Shown one piece after another: positions 1-7,466 of a DNA stretch of 64,000 nucleotides; position 1 is the first letter of the stretch, and every line of letters starts with the position of its first letter. Below the pieces are notes generated by a model that had not been told where the DNA came from, ran no database searches, and worked only from the letters and a program-made list of their open reading frames with translations. Made by a program: the position numbers and the translations under genes. This stretch comes from SVTX01 sp045612105 (lineage in GTDB: Bacteria; Bacillota; Clostridia; Oscillospirales; CAG-272): the NCBI GenBank assembly GCA_045612105.1, contig JAZKYL010000113.1:1-64000 (forward strand), given 5' to 3'.

Positions 1-47
1 TCAATATGGTTTCAAATGACATCATTGGTGAAATCTTTCCCTTTTTT

Positions 48-120
48 GGGGGAAAGTTTTTGCCGAGCTTTTTTCAAAAAGCTCGCCGCCGGAGGCATCC
101 GCGCCTCCCTCGCGTCCCCC
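48..120. repeat. Intergenic inverted-repeat element (GC-rich subtype)
   Basis: Nested palindromes are visible: an outer GGGGGA (48-53) against TCCCCC (115-120), a 10-bp stem CGAGCTTTTT (64-73) against AAAAAGCTCG (76-85) with a 2-base loop, and GGAGGC (91-96) against GCCTCC (103-108). No coding frame is convincing here. The layout recalls the other intergenic hairpins at 40137, 46811 and 57103, but the sequence differs, so kinship is inferred. It lies beyond the end of the minus-strand gene that stops at 171. Confidence 0.5.
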
Positions 121-139
121 CTAAATTGCAATTTAACAG

Positions 140-165
140 AAAAAGCAGTCCGAGGACTGCTTTTT
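140..165. terminator. Bidirectional intrinsic terminator after hom-membrane protein operon
   Basis: A 12-bp perfect stem, AAAAAGCAGTCC (140-151) and GGACTGCTTTTT (154-165), has a 2-base loop. Read on the minus strand it ends in a T run, just 6 bases past the stop codon of the gene at 171-932. Confidence 0.85.
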
Positions 166-170
166 CTTAG

Positions 171-932
171 TTATTCGATAATTCTTTGTATCTGTTCCCA
201 GATAAGGACATTTTCTTCTTTACCTTCGTAATACTTTTTGGCATTTTCGATACTGGAGCTTGTAATGCTTTTTTCGATAATGTATTCGCTGTTATCGAAT
301 TGCTCCGAGAGGTCAGCGACGTATGAGAGGAGGTTGACCTTGTCGGTGCTGTATTTTTCTTTGAATGAGTCGGAAAGCGAGGTCACACCGCCAAGCAGGT
401 CGAATGCTTCGCCGTCCTTCATAGTTACCTTGAACGTAATACCGCCGCCCTCGTCGCAAGCAAAACTGTAACGTAGAACGTCACACCTTTCGTCCCAACG
501 GTATTCCTTAGTTGTTGTAAAGAATACAGTTGATATGGAATCCTCACGAAGACAGGTGAAGGTGTTTGCGTTGATTACCGCAAAGAGAAGCGAGAGAACT
601 ATGCAGGCGATGAGAACGATAAGGACGATCTTGTCCATTGTCTTTTTTTCACTCAAGCTAACGTTTCCTTTGTCGCTTGCTTTTTGTGACGCTCTGACCT
701 GCCATACGATAAAGATCGCTTCATATAGTACAAACGCAACAACAATATTTGTTACCGTAAGAGTAAGAACTGCGCAAGCGGTATCATCACCGAATCGGGA
801 ATGAATGAAGGCTTTGCTTATCAAAGAAGATATCACGGTGTGGATCACTACTCCAAGCAACACCAACAAAGTTCCGAGAATGCCCGAGCCGCAACCCATT
901 CCTTGTGATTTTTTATTATTATTCTGTAACAA
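171..932 (-). CDS. Hypothetical membrane protein
   Basis: I do not recognise the family. The 253-residue product has three predicted hydrophobic segments, at about residues 16-40, 56-78 and 102-122. A polar C-terminal domain of about 130 residues follows and is probably extracytoplasmic or cytoplasmic depending on topology. The gene follows hom after a 27-base gap on the same strand and ends at a strong terminator, so it is probably co-transcribed with hom. The start is uncertain: the most 5-prime candidate is TTG at 932, directly after an in-frame stop and with AAAGG 13 bases upstream. An internal ATG at 899 has AAGGA abutting it. Nothing in the sequence links its function to threonine or methionine synthesis. 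Confidence 0.7.
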   Translation of the reverse strand: MLQNNNKKSQGMGCGSGILGTLLVLLGVVIHTVISSLISKAFIHSRFGDDTACAVLTLTVTNIVVAFVLYEAIFIVWQVRASQKASDKGNVSLSEKKTMDKIVLIVLIACIVLSLLFAVINANTFTCLREDSISTVFFTTTKEYRWDERCDVLRYSFACDEGGGITFKVTMKDGEAFDLLGGVTSLSDSFKEKYSTDKVNLLSYVADLSEQFDNSEYIIEKSITSSSIENAKKYYEGKEENVLIWEQIQRIIE

Positions 933-959
933 TTATTCTACCATACCTTTCGGACGGAT

Positions 960-2180
960 TTAAAGAATTCTGTAAGATTTGCAATTCGTGAGCTTGCTTG
1001 TAATATCTTTTGCCGCCTTCTCGGTCATATCTTCTGTGATAACGGCAACGGTGGTGTCGTTCATGCAGGTGTAGCTTGCGCCTTCGCCGAAGCACTTATT
1101 AACACATTCGGAATTGATATTACAATCGGGGCACTTCTTGAAAATGAAGAATCTCTTACAAGCATAGGAATCAAAATCAGCAACGTCGTCATCATTTGCG
1201 ACGGCAAATTCGGGCAGCTTGATTCCGTTTTCCATATGAGCGATAACGTCAACTATATCTGCGCAGACCGCACTTGCTGTGGGGAGCTTTCCGGCACCGG
1301 GACCGTAGAACATTACCTGACCTACCATATCCGCGCCGAGAAGTATGCCGTTGAATACGTCGTTAATGCCCGAGAGGGGATTGGAATATGGAATAAGACG
1401 GGGGGAGACCATAGCCAGGATCTTGCCGTCGATCTTCTCCGAGTGACCGATGAGCTTTACCGCGTAGCCAAGGTTATTAGCTAATTCAACGTCCTCGGTT
1501 GCGATATTTGTAATGCCCTCAACGTGAATATCGTTGGGGGAGATCGACTTGCCAAAAGCCAGAGCCGCGAGGATGACGATCTTTCTTGCTGCGTCGAGCC
1601 CTTCAACGTCGGCTGCGGGATTTCTCTCAGCATAGCCCTTATCCTGCGCGTCCTTCAGCACATCGGCAAAAGCGGCGCCCTCGGAGGTCATTTTGGTGAG
1701 GATATAGTTGGTGGTACCGTTGAGGATACCGTTGATCTCGGTGATGTTATTGGAGGAAAGGTCGTTACACATGGGGCGGATGATCGGAATACCGCCGCCA
1801 ACGCTTGCTTCAAAGAGGTAAGCAACTCCGTGAGCCTTTGCTATTTCAAGCAACTCTGCCCCAAAGTTAGCTACGACCTCCTTATTTGAGGTGACAACGC
1901 TCTTGCCGGCTTCAAGGCAAGCCTTGGAAAAGTCGTATGCCGGGTGAGATCCTCCCATCATTTCTGCAACTACCGACACCTCGGGGTCATTCAGAATGAT
2001 ATTGAAATCGTGTACCACAAGCTTTTCAAAGGGATTGCCTGGAAAATCGCGCAGATCGAGTATATACTTGATGTTGACCTCTTGTCCAAGCTTGTTTTCT
2101 ATTATTTTTTTGTTTTGAGTAAGAACCTCGGCGACTCCGGAGCCGACTACACCAAAACCGAGTATTGCTACGTTTACCAT
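960..2180 (-). CDS. hom: Homoserine dehydrogenase
   Basis: NAD(P)-dependent reduction of aspartate semialdehyde to homoserine, the branch point to threonine and methionine. The N-terminus carries the Rossmann motif GFGVVGSG (residues 8-15), followed by the conserved SVGGGIPII and NGTTNYILTKM segments of the catalytic domain. At 406 residues it is slightly shorter than usual for Gram-positive enzymes with a C-terminal ACT domain. The C-terminus is ACT-like and preceded by an odd Cys-rich stretch, CPDCNINSECVNKC. I chose ATG at 2180 over an upstream in-frame start at 2216 because GGAG lies at 2187-2190 with a 6-base spacer. No thrB or thrC is adjacent; only a membrane protein follows. Expression probably starts at the promoter at 2410-2438 and passes through a long structured leader. 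Confidence 0.95.
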   Translation of the reverse strand: MVNVAILGFGVVGSGVAEVLTQNKKIIENKLGQEVNIKYILDLRDFPGNPFEKLVVHDFNIILNDPEVSVVAEMMGGSHPAYDFSKACLEAGKSVVTSNKEVVANFGAELLEIAKAHGVAYLFEASVGGGIPIIRPMCNDLSSNNITEINGILNGTTNYILTKMTSEGAAFADVLKDAQDKGYAERNPAADVEGLDAARKIVILAALAFGKSISPNDIHVEGITNIATEDVELANNLGYAVKLIGHSEKIDGKILAMVSPRLIPYSNPLSGINDVFNGILLGADMVGQVMFYGPGAGKLPTASAVCADIVDVIAHMENGIKLPEFAVANDDDVADFDSYACKRFFIFKKCPDCNINSECVNKCFGEGASYTCMNDTTVAVITEDMTEKAAKDITSKLTNCKSYRIL

Positions 2181-2352
2181 ATTAATCTCCATTCCGCCGC
2201 CCGCGGAAATCACCAAAACTCACTTCGTTTGCTTCGGCGCCCTCACGCGGCGGCACAAATAATAATCGATGATTTTGCCTTCGGCAAAATTCGCGCGTGA
2301 AAAAGTTTATTTCACTATTAGAAAATAGCAACTTTCACGCTACACATCCTTT
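2181..2352 (-). promoter_or_regulatory. Candidate structured 5-prime leader of hom (copy A of a two-copy motif)
   Basis: Read on the minus strand there are, in order: AAAGGA (2352-2347); a GTG at 2338 opening a 6-codon ORF that ends at 2318; hairpin 1, GCGTGAAA pairing with TTTCACGC (2340 to 2294); hairpin 2, GAATTTTGCC-gaag-GGCAAAATC (2292-2271); and hairpin 3, GCCGCCGC (2254-2247) pairing with GGCGGCGG (2201-2194). The second arm of hairpin 3 sits directly before AATGGAG and the hom start. The same elements in the same order precede trxB at 56028-56190. It could be a regulatory RNA or a mobile repeat that brings a ribosome site. I see no T-box or known riboswitch signature. Confidence 0.6.
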
Positions 2353-2409
2353 CGGTAGGGAATGACTTTTTACCAATACACTTTAGCTTGATAAAAAGCA
2401 ATATATAAC

Positions 2410-2438
2410 AGTATAACACATTTTTTGAAAAAATGCAA
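2410..2438 (-). promoter_or_regulatory. hom promoter
   Basis: On the minus strand, -35 TTGCAT (2438-2433) and -10 TATACT (2415-2410) are separated by 17 bases. Transcription would begin near 2403, giving a leader of about 220 bases that contains the whole structured motif. Confidence 0.7.
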
Positions 2439-2445
2439 GTTACTA

Positions 2446-2474
2446 TTGAAAAAAAACAAAATTTATGTTAAAAT
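2446..2474 (+). promoter_or_regulatory. Promoter of DUF4364 gene
   Basis: TTGAAA (2446-2451) and TAAAAT (2469-2474) lie 17 bases apart, with an extended -10 TG at 2466-2467. It is divergent from, and interleaved with, the hom promoter region. Confidence 0.65.
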
Positions 2475-2513
2475 ATTATACAAAGCAAAAAACAGACGCA
2501 AATAGGAGATGTT

Positions 2514-3065
2514 ATGGGAGCAAGAATCAGAGATAAAAGAAACGTTAAGATATTTGTGCTTTATCTTATGCAGAATATCAACTATCCTTTGGATTACGTA
2601 ACTCTTAACGATATTGTGATGCAGAACGATTACGTTATGTATCTTGACTTTGCTGAGTCATTTCACGAGATGCTTGAAAGCGAGCTTGTTGAGGAGGCTT
2701 GCAAGAGTGAGGGCGGCGACCCTATGTATATTGTTACCGACAAGGGAAGAATTGTCGCTACAGAGCTTCACAGTGAGATACTTTCATCACTTCTTGACAA
2801 GAGTCTTGAATGCGCGCTTCGTTATCTTGATTTCAAGAAGAGAAATATCAAGGTCACAAGCCGCGTTGAAAAGAGAGATGACGGAAGATACGACGTTATT
2901 TGCATTATCAAGGAGAATGACGTAGTTATTATGCAGAACAGTGTGGTTGTCGATACTGTCAACCGCGCTCAGAGGATGGAGGATAATTTCCGCGATCATC
3001 CCGAGGTGGTTTATAAGGGAGTTATGGCACTTTTATCGGGCAATATTAACTTCATATTTAATTGA
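2514..3065 (+). CDS. DUF4364 family protein (winged-helix type)
   Basis: The 183-residue protein matches the DUF4364 pattern of Clostridia as I recall it. An N-terminal helix-turn-helix-like region (residues about 8-75) contains KIFVLYLMQNINYPLDY and ends with the wing-like YIVTDKGR. A mixed alpha/beta C-terminal part follows. Members are thought to be DNA-binding regulators, but targets are unknown, so function here is inferred only from fold. ATG at 2514 has AGGAG at 2504-2508. It is monocistronic by appearance, divergent from hom, and followed by 235 bases without a gene before the next promoter. Confidence 0.8.
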   Translation: MGARIRDKRNVKIFVLYLMQNINYPLDYVTLNDIVMQNDYVMYLDFAESFHEMLESELVEEACKSEGGDPMYIVTDKGRIVATELHSEILSSLLDKSLECALRYLDFKKRNIKVTSRVEKRDDGRYDVICIIKENDVVIMQNSVVVDTVNRAQRMEDNFRDHPEVVYKGVMALLSGNINFIFN

Positions 3066-3300
3066 CAAATTGCACAAAAACTACATTTGTCTATACACGG
3101 TTTTGTTAAATGATTATAATGTTGCTTGATGACAAGGGTAATTTTTAACAAAGTTTTTGAGCTGAAAATGTGCAAAGTGCATACACTATGATTTCTATGT
3201 GATTTTTATGCACAAATTGATTGCGGCTATTTTGTTCAAAAACGACAATAGGACAACGAATTTTGTCAAAATATACAAATAAGTAAACAAAAAATCACTA

Positions 3301-3329
3301 TTGACCAAACAGATTATTAATGATATAAT
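3301..3329 (+). promoter_or_regulatory. Promoter of sigma-factor gene
   Basis: TTGACC (3301-3306) and a perfect TATAAT (3324-3329) are separated by 17 bases, placing transcription start near 3336, 25 bases before the ATG at 3361. This shows that an apparent TTG start at 3301 is actually the -35 box. The gene-free stretch 3066-3300 upstream is AT-rich and otherwise shows nothing I can name. Confidence 0.85.
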
Positions 3330-3360
3330 ATATAAAACTATTGTGGTCAAACGAGGTTCA

Positions 3361-3975
3361 ATGAATAATCAGGGATCTTCCGAAAACGTTTTGAGCAGAG
3401 AGATGATTGCCGAGCTTATCGTGAGAGCGAGAGATGGCAGTCAAGATGCTTTTCTTGAATTAAAAGACCGATATAAGCCGCTTATGGAAAGTCAGGTAGT
3501 GAAACACACTTTGCCCGATATGAGTTCTCAGGATATTGAGGATATAAGGCAAGAGGCACTTTTGATCTTTTGCAATGCGGTGTGCAATTACGATCTTTCT
3601 GCCGATGAGGTTGAATTTGGTCTTTATGCTAAGATTTGCATACAAAATGGGTTGATCTCCTTTGTGAGGTCATATTCAAGGAGAAAGAAGCGTTCTCCGC
3701 TGTCGCTTGAGGACAGAATCGTTACCGATAAGGCTTTTGCTTCCGTAGATTTTTTGCAGTCCTTGGTGAACAAAGAGAATATGGCAGAGCTTGTCAGGGT
3801 GATCAGCAAAAATCTTTCTGATTATGAGAACCGTGTGTGGTGGATGTACGTGTCGGGTATGTCGGTTTCCGATATTTCGGCGGCGCTTGGCGGTGTTTCG
3901 TCCAAGTCGGTATCAAATGCCATTTACCGCATCAGAAGAAAGCTGAGGTCATTTATAGTTGACCGCCATTCATAA
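3361..3975 (+). CDS. RNA polymerase sigma-70 family factor, SigH-like
   Basis: The 204-residue protein directs RNA polymerase to alternative promoters. Region 2 spans about residues 22-110: the RARDGSQDAFLELKDRYKPL segment, then QDIEDIRQEALLIFCNAV, then FGLYAKICIQNGLISFVR with basic RSYSRRKKRSP. Region 4 is at about 140-200: LSDYENRVWWMYVSGMS followed by a helix-turn-helix ending in SNAIYRIRRKLR. Length and layout fit the SigH/Spo0H family better than short ECF factors. ATG at 3361 is preceded by GAGG (3353-3356) and a strong promoter. SigH in Bacillus controls the transition to sporulation; whether this one does is inference. A terminator-like hairpin follows at 3979. Confidence 0.85.
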   Translation: MNNQGSSENVLSREMIAELIVRARDGSQDAFLELKDRYKPLMESQVVKHTLPDMSSQDIEDIRQEALLIFCNAVCNYDLSADEVEFGLYAKICIQNGLISFVRSYSRRKKRSPLSLEDRIVTDKAFASVDFLQSLVNKENMAELVRVISKNLSDYENRVWWMYVSGMSVSDISAALGGVSSKSVSNAIYRIRRKLRSFIVDRHS

Positions 3976-3978
3976 TTG

Positions 3979-4003
3979 AATAAATTCTCAAAGAGAGTTT
4001 ATT
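3979..4003 (+). terminator. Probable terminator after sigma-factor gene
   Basis: AATAAATTCTC (3979-3989) pairs with GAGAGTTTATT (3993-4003), with one wobble pair and a 3-base loop. An AT-rich stretch with TTTTT follows at 4013-4017. Confidence 0.5.
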
Positions 4004-4078
4004 ATATATTATTTTTCCCTTTACTGTAAAAGCGGAGTATTGGGAATACTTACACAAATCAAAGCGAGGTAAAAAACA

Positions 4079-4411
4079 ATGTGCGAAAATGAAGTAAAAG
4101 TTGAAGGCGTGGAAGAGGTTGCCGAGGAAGTAGTATACGAGGACATCACTCTTACCTGCAGAGATTGCGGAGAGGAGTTCGTATTCACAGCCGGTGAACA
4201 GGCTTTCTATGCTGAAAAGGGCTTCAAGAATCAGCCTAAGTGCTGCAAGGCTTGCCGCGACAAGAAGAAGAATGCTGAGAGAGGCGAGAGACAGTACTTT
4301 ATCGCTACTTGCAGTGAGTGCGGCGGCGAGGCTAAGCTTACTTTCCAGCCTTCTACCGACAGACCCGTTTACTGCAGCGCGTGCTTCGAGGCTAGAAGAG
4401 CAGCTAAGTAA
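4079..4411 (+). CDS. Double zinc-ribbon protein
   Basis: The 110-residue acidic protein has two four-cysteine ribbons. The first is CRDC (C27, C30) with CCKAC (C55/56, C59), in the style of the probable zinc-ribbon (zf-trcl) family. The second is CSEC (C78, C81) with CSAC (C99, C102). The first 20 residues are rich in Glu and Val. There is no catalytic domain, so it may bind nucleic acid or a partner protein; the true role is unknown. ATG at 4079 has GAGG at 4066-4069. It is followed by a strong terminator at 4486 and appears monocistronic. Confidence 0.85.
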   Translation: MCENEVKVEGVEEVAEEVVYEDITLTCRDCGEEFVFTAGEQAFYAEKGFKNQPKCCKACRDKKKNAERGERQYFIATCSECGGEAKLTFQPSTDRPVYCSACFEARRAAK

Positions 4412-4485
4412 AACTGTAATAATTTCGATAGTAAACGAGTTTCGCTTTTAACTTCGGTTTATATATTGGCATTTCAATTATGGTT

Positions 4486-4524
4486 ACAAACACCCCACGA
4501 GAAATACTCTCGTGGGGTGTTTGT
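4486..4524 (+). terminator. Strong intrinsic terminator
   Basis: A 17-bp perfect stem (4486-4502 with 4508-4524) has a 5-base loop and runs into T-rich sequence. It ends the zinc-ribbon transcription unit. Confidence 0.9.
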
Positions 4525-4589
4525 TTTGTGATTTGTGTACAATAAATGCTTTAGTTCGTTGTGATTTGTGCTAAATTTTCACGTCAACA

Positions 4590-4618
4590 TTGACAAGACC
4601 GGTGTTTTGTGCTATACT
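4590..4618 (+). promoter_or_regulatory. Promoter of lipoprotein gene
   Basis: TTGACA (4590-4595) and TATACT (4613-4618) are separated by 17 bases. The gene start is 54 bases past the -10. Confidence 0.8.
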
Positions 4619-4671
4619 CATATTATGATATATTTGACTTATAATATAAATGAAGATTAGGAGGTAAGATT

Positions 4672-5277
4672 ATGAAAAGAATAGTTTCTTTGTTTTTAAT
4701 CGGGTTATTATTGTTAACGCTATTTATTTCATGTGATACCGAGGATAGCACTACTACAGAGAAAGCTATTGACGAAGGGTACTTCCAAAAGATTCATGTT
4801 TACATGGGAGACAGCGAGTATAGTACCATTGATAGCAGAGAAGAGCTTGAATCGGCATTAAAAGATGTAAACAAGTATTTTAGTGAGATGATCGAGATCG
4901 ATTATTGTGAAATTTCGGTCAGCTTTGCAAGTGATTTAATGAATACAGAAAAATATAAGGAGTTTATGAGAGAACGTGATAGACTTGGCACTATTGAAAG
5001 TGTTCGTAATTGGAGACAACGATTGAACACGTATTCCAAAGAATATCACGAGCAGATAGTTAATGATAACAAAGAATCGTTATTGATCTTAGGATATACG
5101 GAATTTAATCACACGGAATATTCTCCTTTGGTTTTTATGTCAGTTCCACTCAAAAATCTGTCGTCAGATGTTTTTACTGAATTGATTTTAAACGATAGTA
5201 TTACTTCTATTTGTCTATTAGATCCGCTATCCGAGGAAGTGGATGAAGAAATAGGAGAAGATTGTCAGACAGATTAA
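4672..5277 (+). CDS. Hypothetical lipoprotein
   Basis: The 201-residue protein has a lipoprotein signal peptide: MKR, a hydrophobic stretch at residues 4-19, and lipobox LFISC with the modified Cys at about residue 21. It should be anchored to the outer face of the membrane. The mature part is acidic and helical, with no motif I can assign. AGGAGG at 4660-4665 supports the ATG at 4672. It has its own strong promoter and terminator and is therefore a single-gene unit. Function is not known. Confidence 0.8.
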   Translation: MKRIVSLFLIGLLLLTLFISCDTEDSTTTEKAIDEGYFQKIHVYMGDSEYSTIDSREELESALKDVNKYFSEMIEIDYCEISVSFASDLMNTEKYKEFMRERDRLGTIESVRNWRQRLNTYSKEYHEQIVNDNKESLLILGYTEFNHTEYSPLVFMSVPLKNLSSDVFTELILNDSITSICLLDPLSEEVDEEIGEDCQTD

Positions 5278-5281
5278 GTTT

Positions 5282-5306
5282 AGCCCCTTGCCATCGGCAA
5301 GGGGCT
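5282..5306. terminator. Terminator between convergent genes
   Basis: AGCCCCTTGCC (5282-5292) and GGCAAGGGGCT (5296-5306) form an 11-bp stem with a 3-base loop, followed by ATTTCTAT on the plus strand. It separates the lipoprotein gene from the convergent flippase gene. Confidence 0.8.
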
Positions 5307-5310
5307 ATTT

Positions 5311-6894
5311 CTATAGTGTGTTCTGTCTGAATTTCTTATCGTAAGCCTTTTCAGAGAGCAAAGAAGCGTAAAGAAATTCACTCTCCTCGCTACCGATCGT
5401 TTTTGTAACAAGCAAAAGCACTATGTAAAGCGTTACAGTGAGAATTATGTGCAAAACAAGCTCGGTGACGGCTCCAAAGGGGTGATTTATAAGCGACAAA
5501 AGGAGCTTTGACACGTTAGTCGCGCCAATGACGCACAGAATTGGCATACCTACCTGGTGAAAGATCTTCGGTCTCATTTTGCTTATCGAAAACATCTTAT
5601 AAAGGCTCAATGAAGTATTCAATATCTCGGTTGCGTAGATCGAAATGACGTATCCCCATATACCAAGCACGGGAATGAGTGTGATAGCGAATATACAGGA
5701 GGTCAGCGCGTCGATTATATTGACGTTCATCGAGTAGACCTGATGCCCCGAGCCTTTGAGTATCGCGTCGGTTGCGCTGTCGATGTACATTACGGGTATC
5801 AATGGCGCCATAACGCGGATATAGAGTGCGGTCTCTTCGTTGTGATATACCAACATACCTAATTCGTGGGAGAAAAAGAGCATTATGCCCGATATTCCGA
5901 TAGAAAAGATCAGTGAAAGTGTCATAGCGCGGTATGAGGTTCGGCGGAGTCTCGAATCGTCGTTTTGGACGCAACATTCGCTTACCTCGGGGATGAGAAG
6001 TCCCGCGAAAGCAGTGATAAATGCCGAGGGGAAGAGTATCAGCGGCATAGCCATTCCGTGGAGCGCGCCGTAGGACGAAAGCGCCTCTGTCCAGCTTTTT
6101 CCGCTTTTATGTATTCCTTTTGGAGTAAGCACGTGCTGTATCATAGTCAAAGCCGACCTGATACACGCGCTGAAAGTGACAGGAAGTGTTATGCTCAGCA
6201 GCTTTTTTGTGATGTTTTCCGACACGTTAGACGGGAGAGTGCTGTCAGCGATCTTTTTCTTATCAAAGCGATATAAAGCGTAGGTGATTATCAATGACAC
6301 AAATTCCGCGACGGCTCCGCCGAGGACGAGCGCGATACAAGCTTCCTCTGTACCTTTATCAACAAGGAAAGACAGTAAAATAACCGTTGCGGCGATTTTT
6401 GTGAATTGCGTGACTATCTGAAAGGCGGCATTAACCTTGACTCGTCTGACTGCGGTAAAATATCCCGACAGACAGGAACAGACGGCTACGGGGATAAGTG
6501 TTGCCGCTAATATTTTCAAGGGACGTATCGAGCGTGGGTCGCCAAGCAGATGCTCTCCTAATATGGGAGAGAGCAAAAACAAAAGCACAGATGCCAGCGC
6601 GCTTGTCAGAAGAGAACAGAACAGGGCTTTTTTTGTCGATTTCTTCGCTAAAGCTCCGTCACCAAGTCCTAACGCGTCGGAAACAAGCCTTGTCGTGCCA
6701 AGATTTATCGCCGCCGTGCCAAGGGTGATGGAAAATGCGTAAACGCTTCCGAGGAGCGAATACAGTCCCATGGCCTCGCTTCCCGCGCGATTTGAAACGT
6801 AGACGTTGAATATCATACCCACACCGCGCATTATGAGTGCGGTGAGAGTCAGGGAAAGTCCGTTAAGAAAGAATCTTCTCGTTCTGGATGCCAT
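5311..6894 (-). CDS. Polysaccharide/lipid flippase, SpoVB-like (MATE/MOP superfamily)
   Basis: The 527-residue integral membrane protein has about 14 hydrophobic segments. The N-terminal GLSLTLTALIMRGVGMIFNV and the central FPSAFITAFAGLLIPEVSE are typical of the SpoVB/polysaccharide-biosynthesis branch of the MOP exporters, which flip lipid-linked saccharides such as lipid II or polymer precursors. SpoVB in Bacillus acts in spore cortex synthesis. Whether this paralogue does so or serves vegetative envelope synthesis cannot be told from sequence. ATG at 6894 is preceded on the minus strand by AGGAG. It stands alone, convergent with the lipoprotein gene. Confidence 0.85.
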   Translation of the reverse strand: MASRTRRFFLNGLSLTLTALIMRGVGMIFNVYVSNRAGSEAMGLYSLLGSVYAFSITLGTAAINLGTTRLVSDALGLGDGALAKKSTKKALFCSLLTSALASVLLFLLSPILGEHLLGDPRSIRPLKILAATLIPVAVCSCLSGYFTAVRRVKVNAAFQIVTQFTKIAATVILLSFLVDKGTEEACIALVLGGAVAEFVSLIITYALYRFDKKKIADSTLPSNVSENITKKLLSITLPVTFSACIRSALTMIQHVLTPKGIHKSGKSWTEALSSYGALHGMAMPLILFPSAFITAFAGLLIPEVSECCVQNDDSRLRRTSYRAMTLSLIFSIGISGIMLFFSHELGMLVYHNEETALYIRVMAPLIPVMYIDSATDAILKGSGHQVYSMNVNIIDALTSCIFAITLIPVLGIWGYVISIYATEILNTSLSLYKMFSISKMRPKIFHQVGMPILCVIGATNVSKLLLSLINHPFGAVTELVLHIILTVTLYIVLLLVTKTIGSEESEFLYASLLSEKAYDKKFRQNTL

Positions 6895-7217
6895 TTTGAT
6901 CTCCTAATATATATTTGCTTGTACTTTTATAAATTTATGAAATGAAAAAACACATTATGCGTTGTCAAAGCCCGAAAATCTGCATATATGTATAGTAACG
7001 GTAGCTTTTGACAGGAAAATACAAATAATATGTAAAGCATTACGTATTTGATTATTATCAATAAATCAGAGTAAATCTGTGCAAAAAAATTTGTTATATG
7101 TGTGATATTGACAAAATACATAAGTTGTACTATTATATTATGTGTTGTTTTCGGAGCGATCCGAATGTTTTATATCACAGATTTATATTACATATTTAAT
7201 TAAGGAGAATGACATTA
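6895..7217. other. Gene-free divergent intergenic region
   Basis: These 323 bases between the flippase (minus) and rubredoxin (plus) genes are AT-rich. The rubredoxin promoter at 7108-7136 is clear. A TTGACA on the minus strand at 6968-6963 could be a -35 for the flippase, but I find no good -10 at the right distance. No small ORF with a credible ribosome site was seen. Confidence 0.6.
7108..7136 (+). promoter_or_regulatory. Rubredoxin promoter
   Basis: TTGACA (7108-7113) and TATTAT (7131-7136) are separated by 17 bases, about 80 bases upstream of the start codon. Confidence 0.8.
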
Positions 7218-7397
7218 ATGAAGAGTTTTGTTTGTGAATTGTGCGGTTACGTTTACGATCCTGCTGAGGGAGACGTTGAAAATGGCGTTGAAGAAGGAAC
7301 CGATTTTGAGGATATTCCCGAGGATTGGACCTGCCCCTTGTGCGGTGCATCAAAGGAAGATTTTGAGCTTGTTGACGCCGACGATATTACCGAATAA
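7218..7397 (+). CDS. Rubredoxin
   Basis: The 59-residue one-iron electron carrier has both knuckles intact: C6-x2-C9-GY and C39-PLC42-G. Conserved aromatic residues Y11, Y13, F30 and W37 surround the Fe(Cys)4 site. The acidic tail of about 12 residues is unremarkable. I chose ATG at 7218 (10 bases after AAGGAG at 7202-7207) rather than the ATG at 7209, which sits only one base from the ribosome site. It is a single-gene unit. In anaerobes rubredoxin commonly feeds electrons to oxygen- or peroxide-reducing enzymes; no such partner lies nearby. Confidence 0.95.
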   Translation: MKSFVCELCGYVYDPAEGDVENGVEEGTDFEDIPEDWTCPLCGASKEDFELVDADDITE

Positions 7398-7413
7398 GAC
7401 CTATTTTTCCAAT

Positions 7414-7456
7414 AAAAAACAACTTTCAACCCATTAAGGGAAGAAAGTTGTTTTTT
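7414..7456. terminator. Bidirectional terminator
   Basis: AAAAAACAACTTTC (7414-7427) pairs with GAAAGTTGTTTTTT (7443-7456), giving T runs on both strands. It serves rubredoxin and the convergent ABC gene that stops at 7467. Confidence 0.85.
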
Positions 7457-7466
7457 GTTTTATTGA

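Noticed and set aside
2181..2403. T-box or amino-acid riboswitch in the hom leader
   Set aside because: No T-box consensus sequence, no AGGGUGG-type element and no antiterminator pair was found; the same motif precedes trxB, which has no link to amino-acid supply.
3301..3360. Upstream TTG start for the sigma-factor gene
   Set aside because: This stretch contains the -35 and -10 of a consensus promoter; the ATG at 3361 has its own ribosome site.
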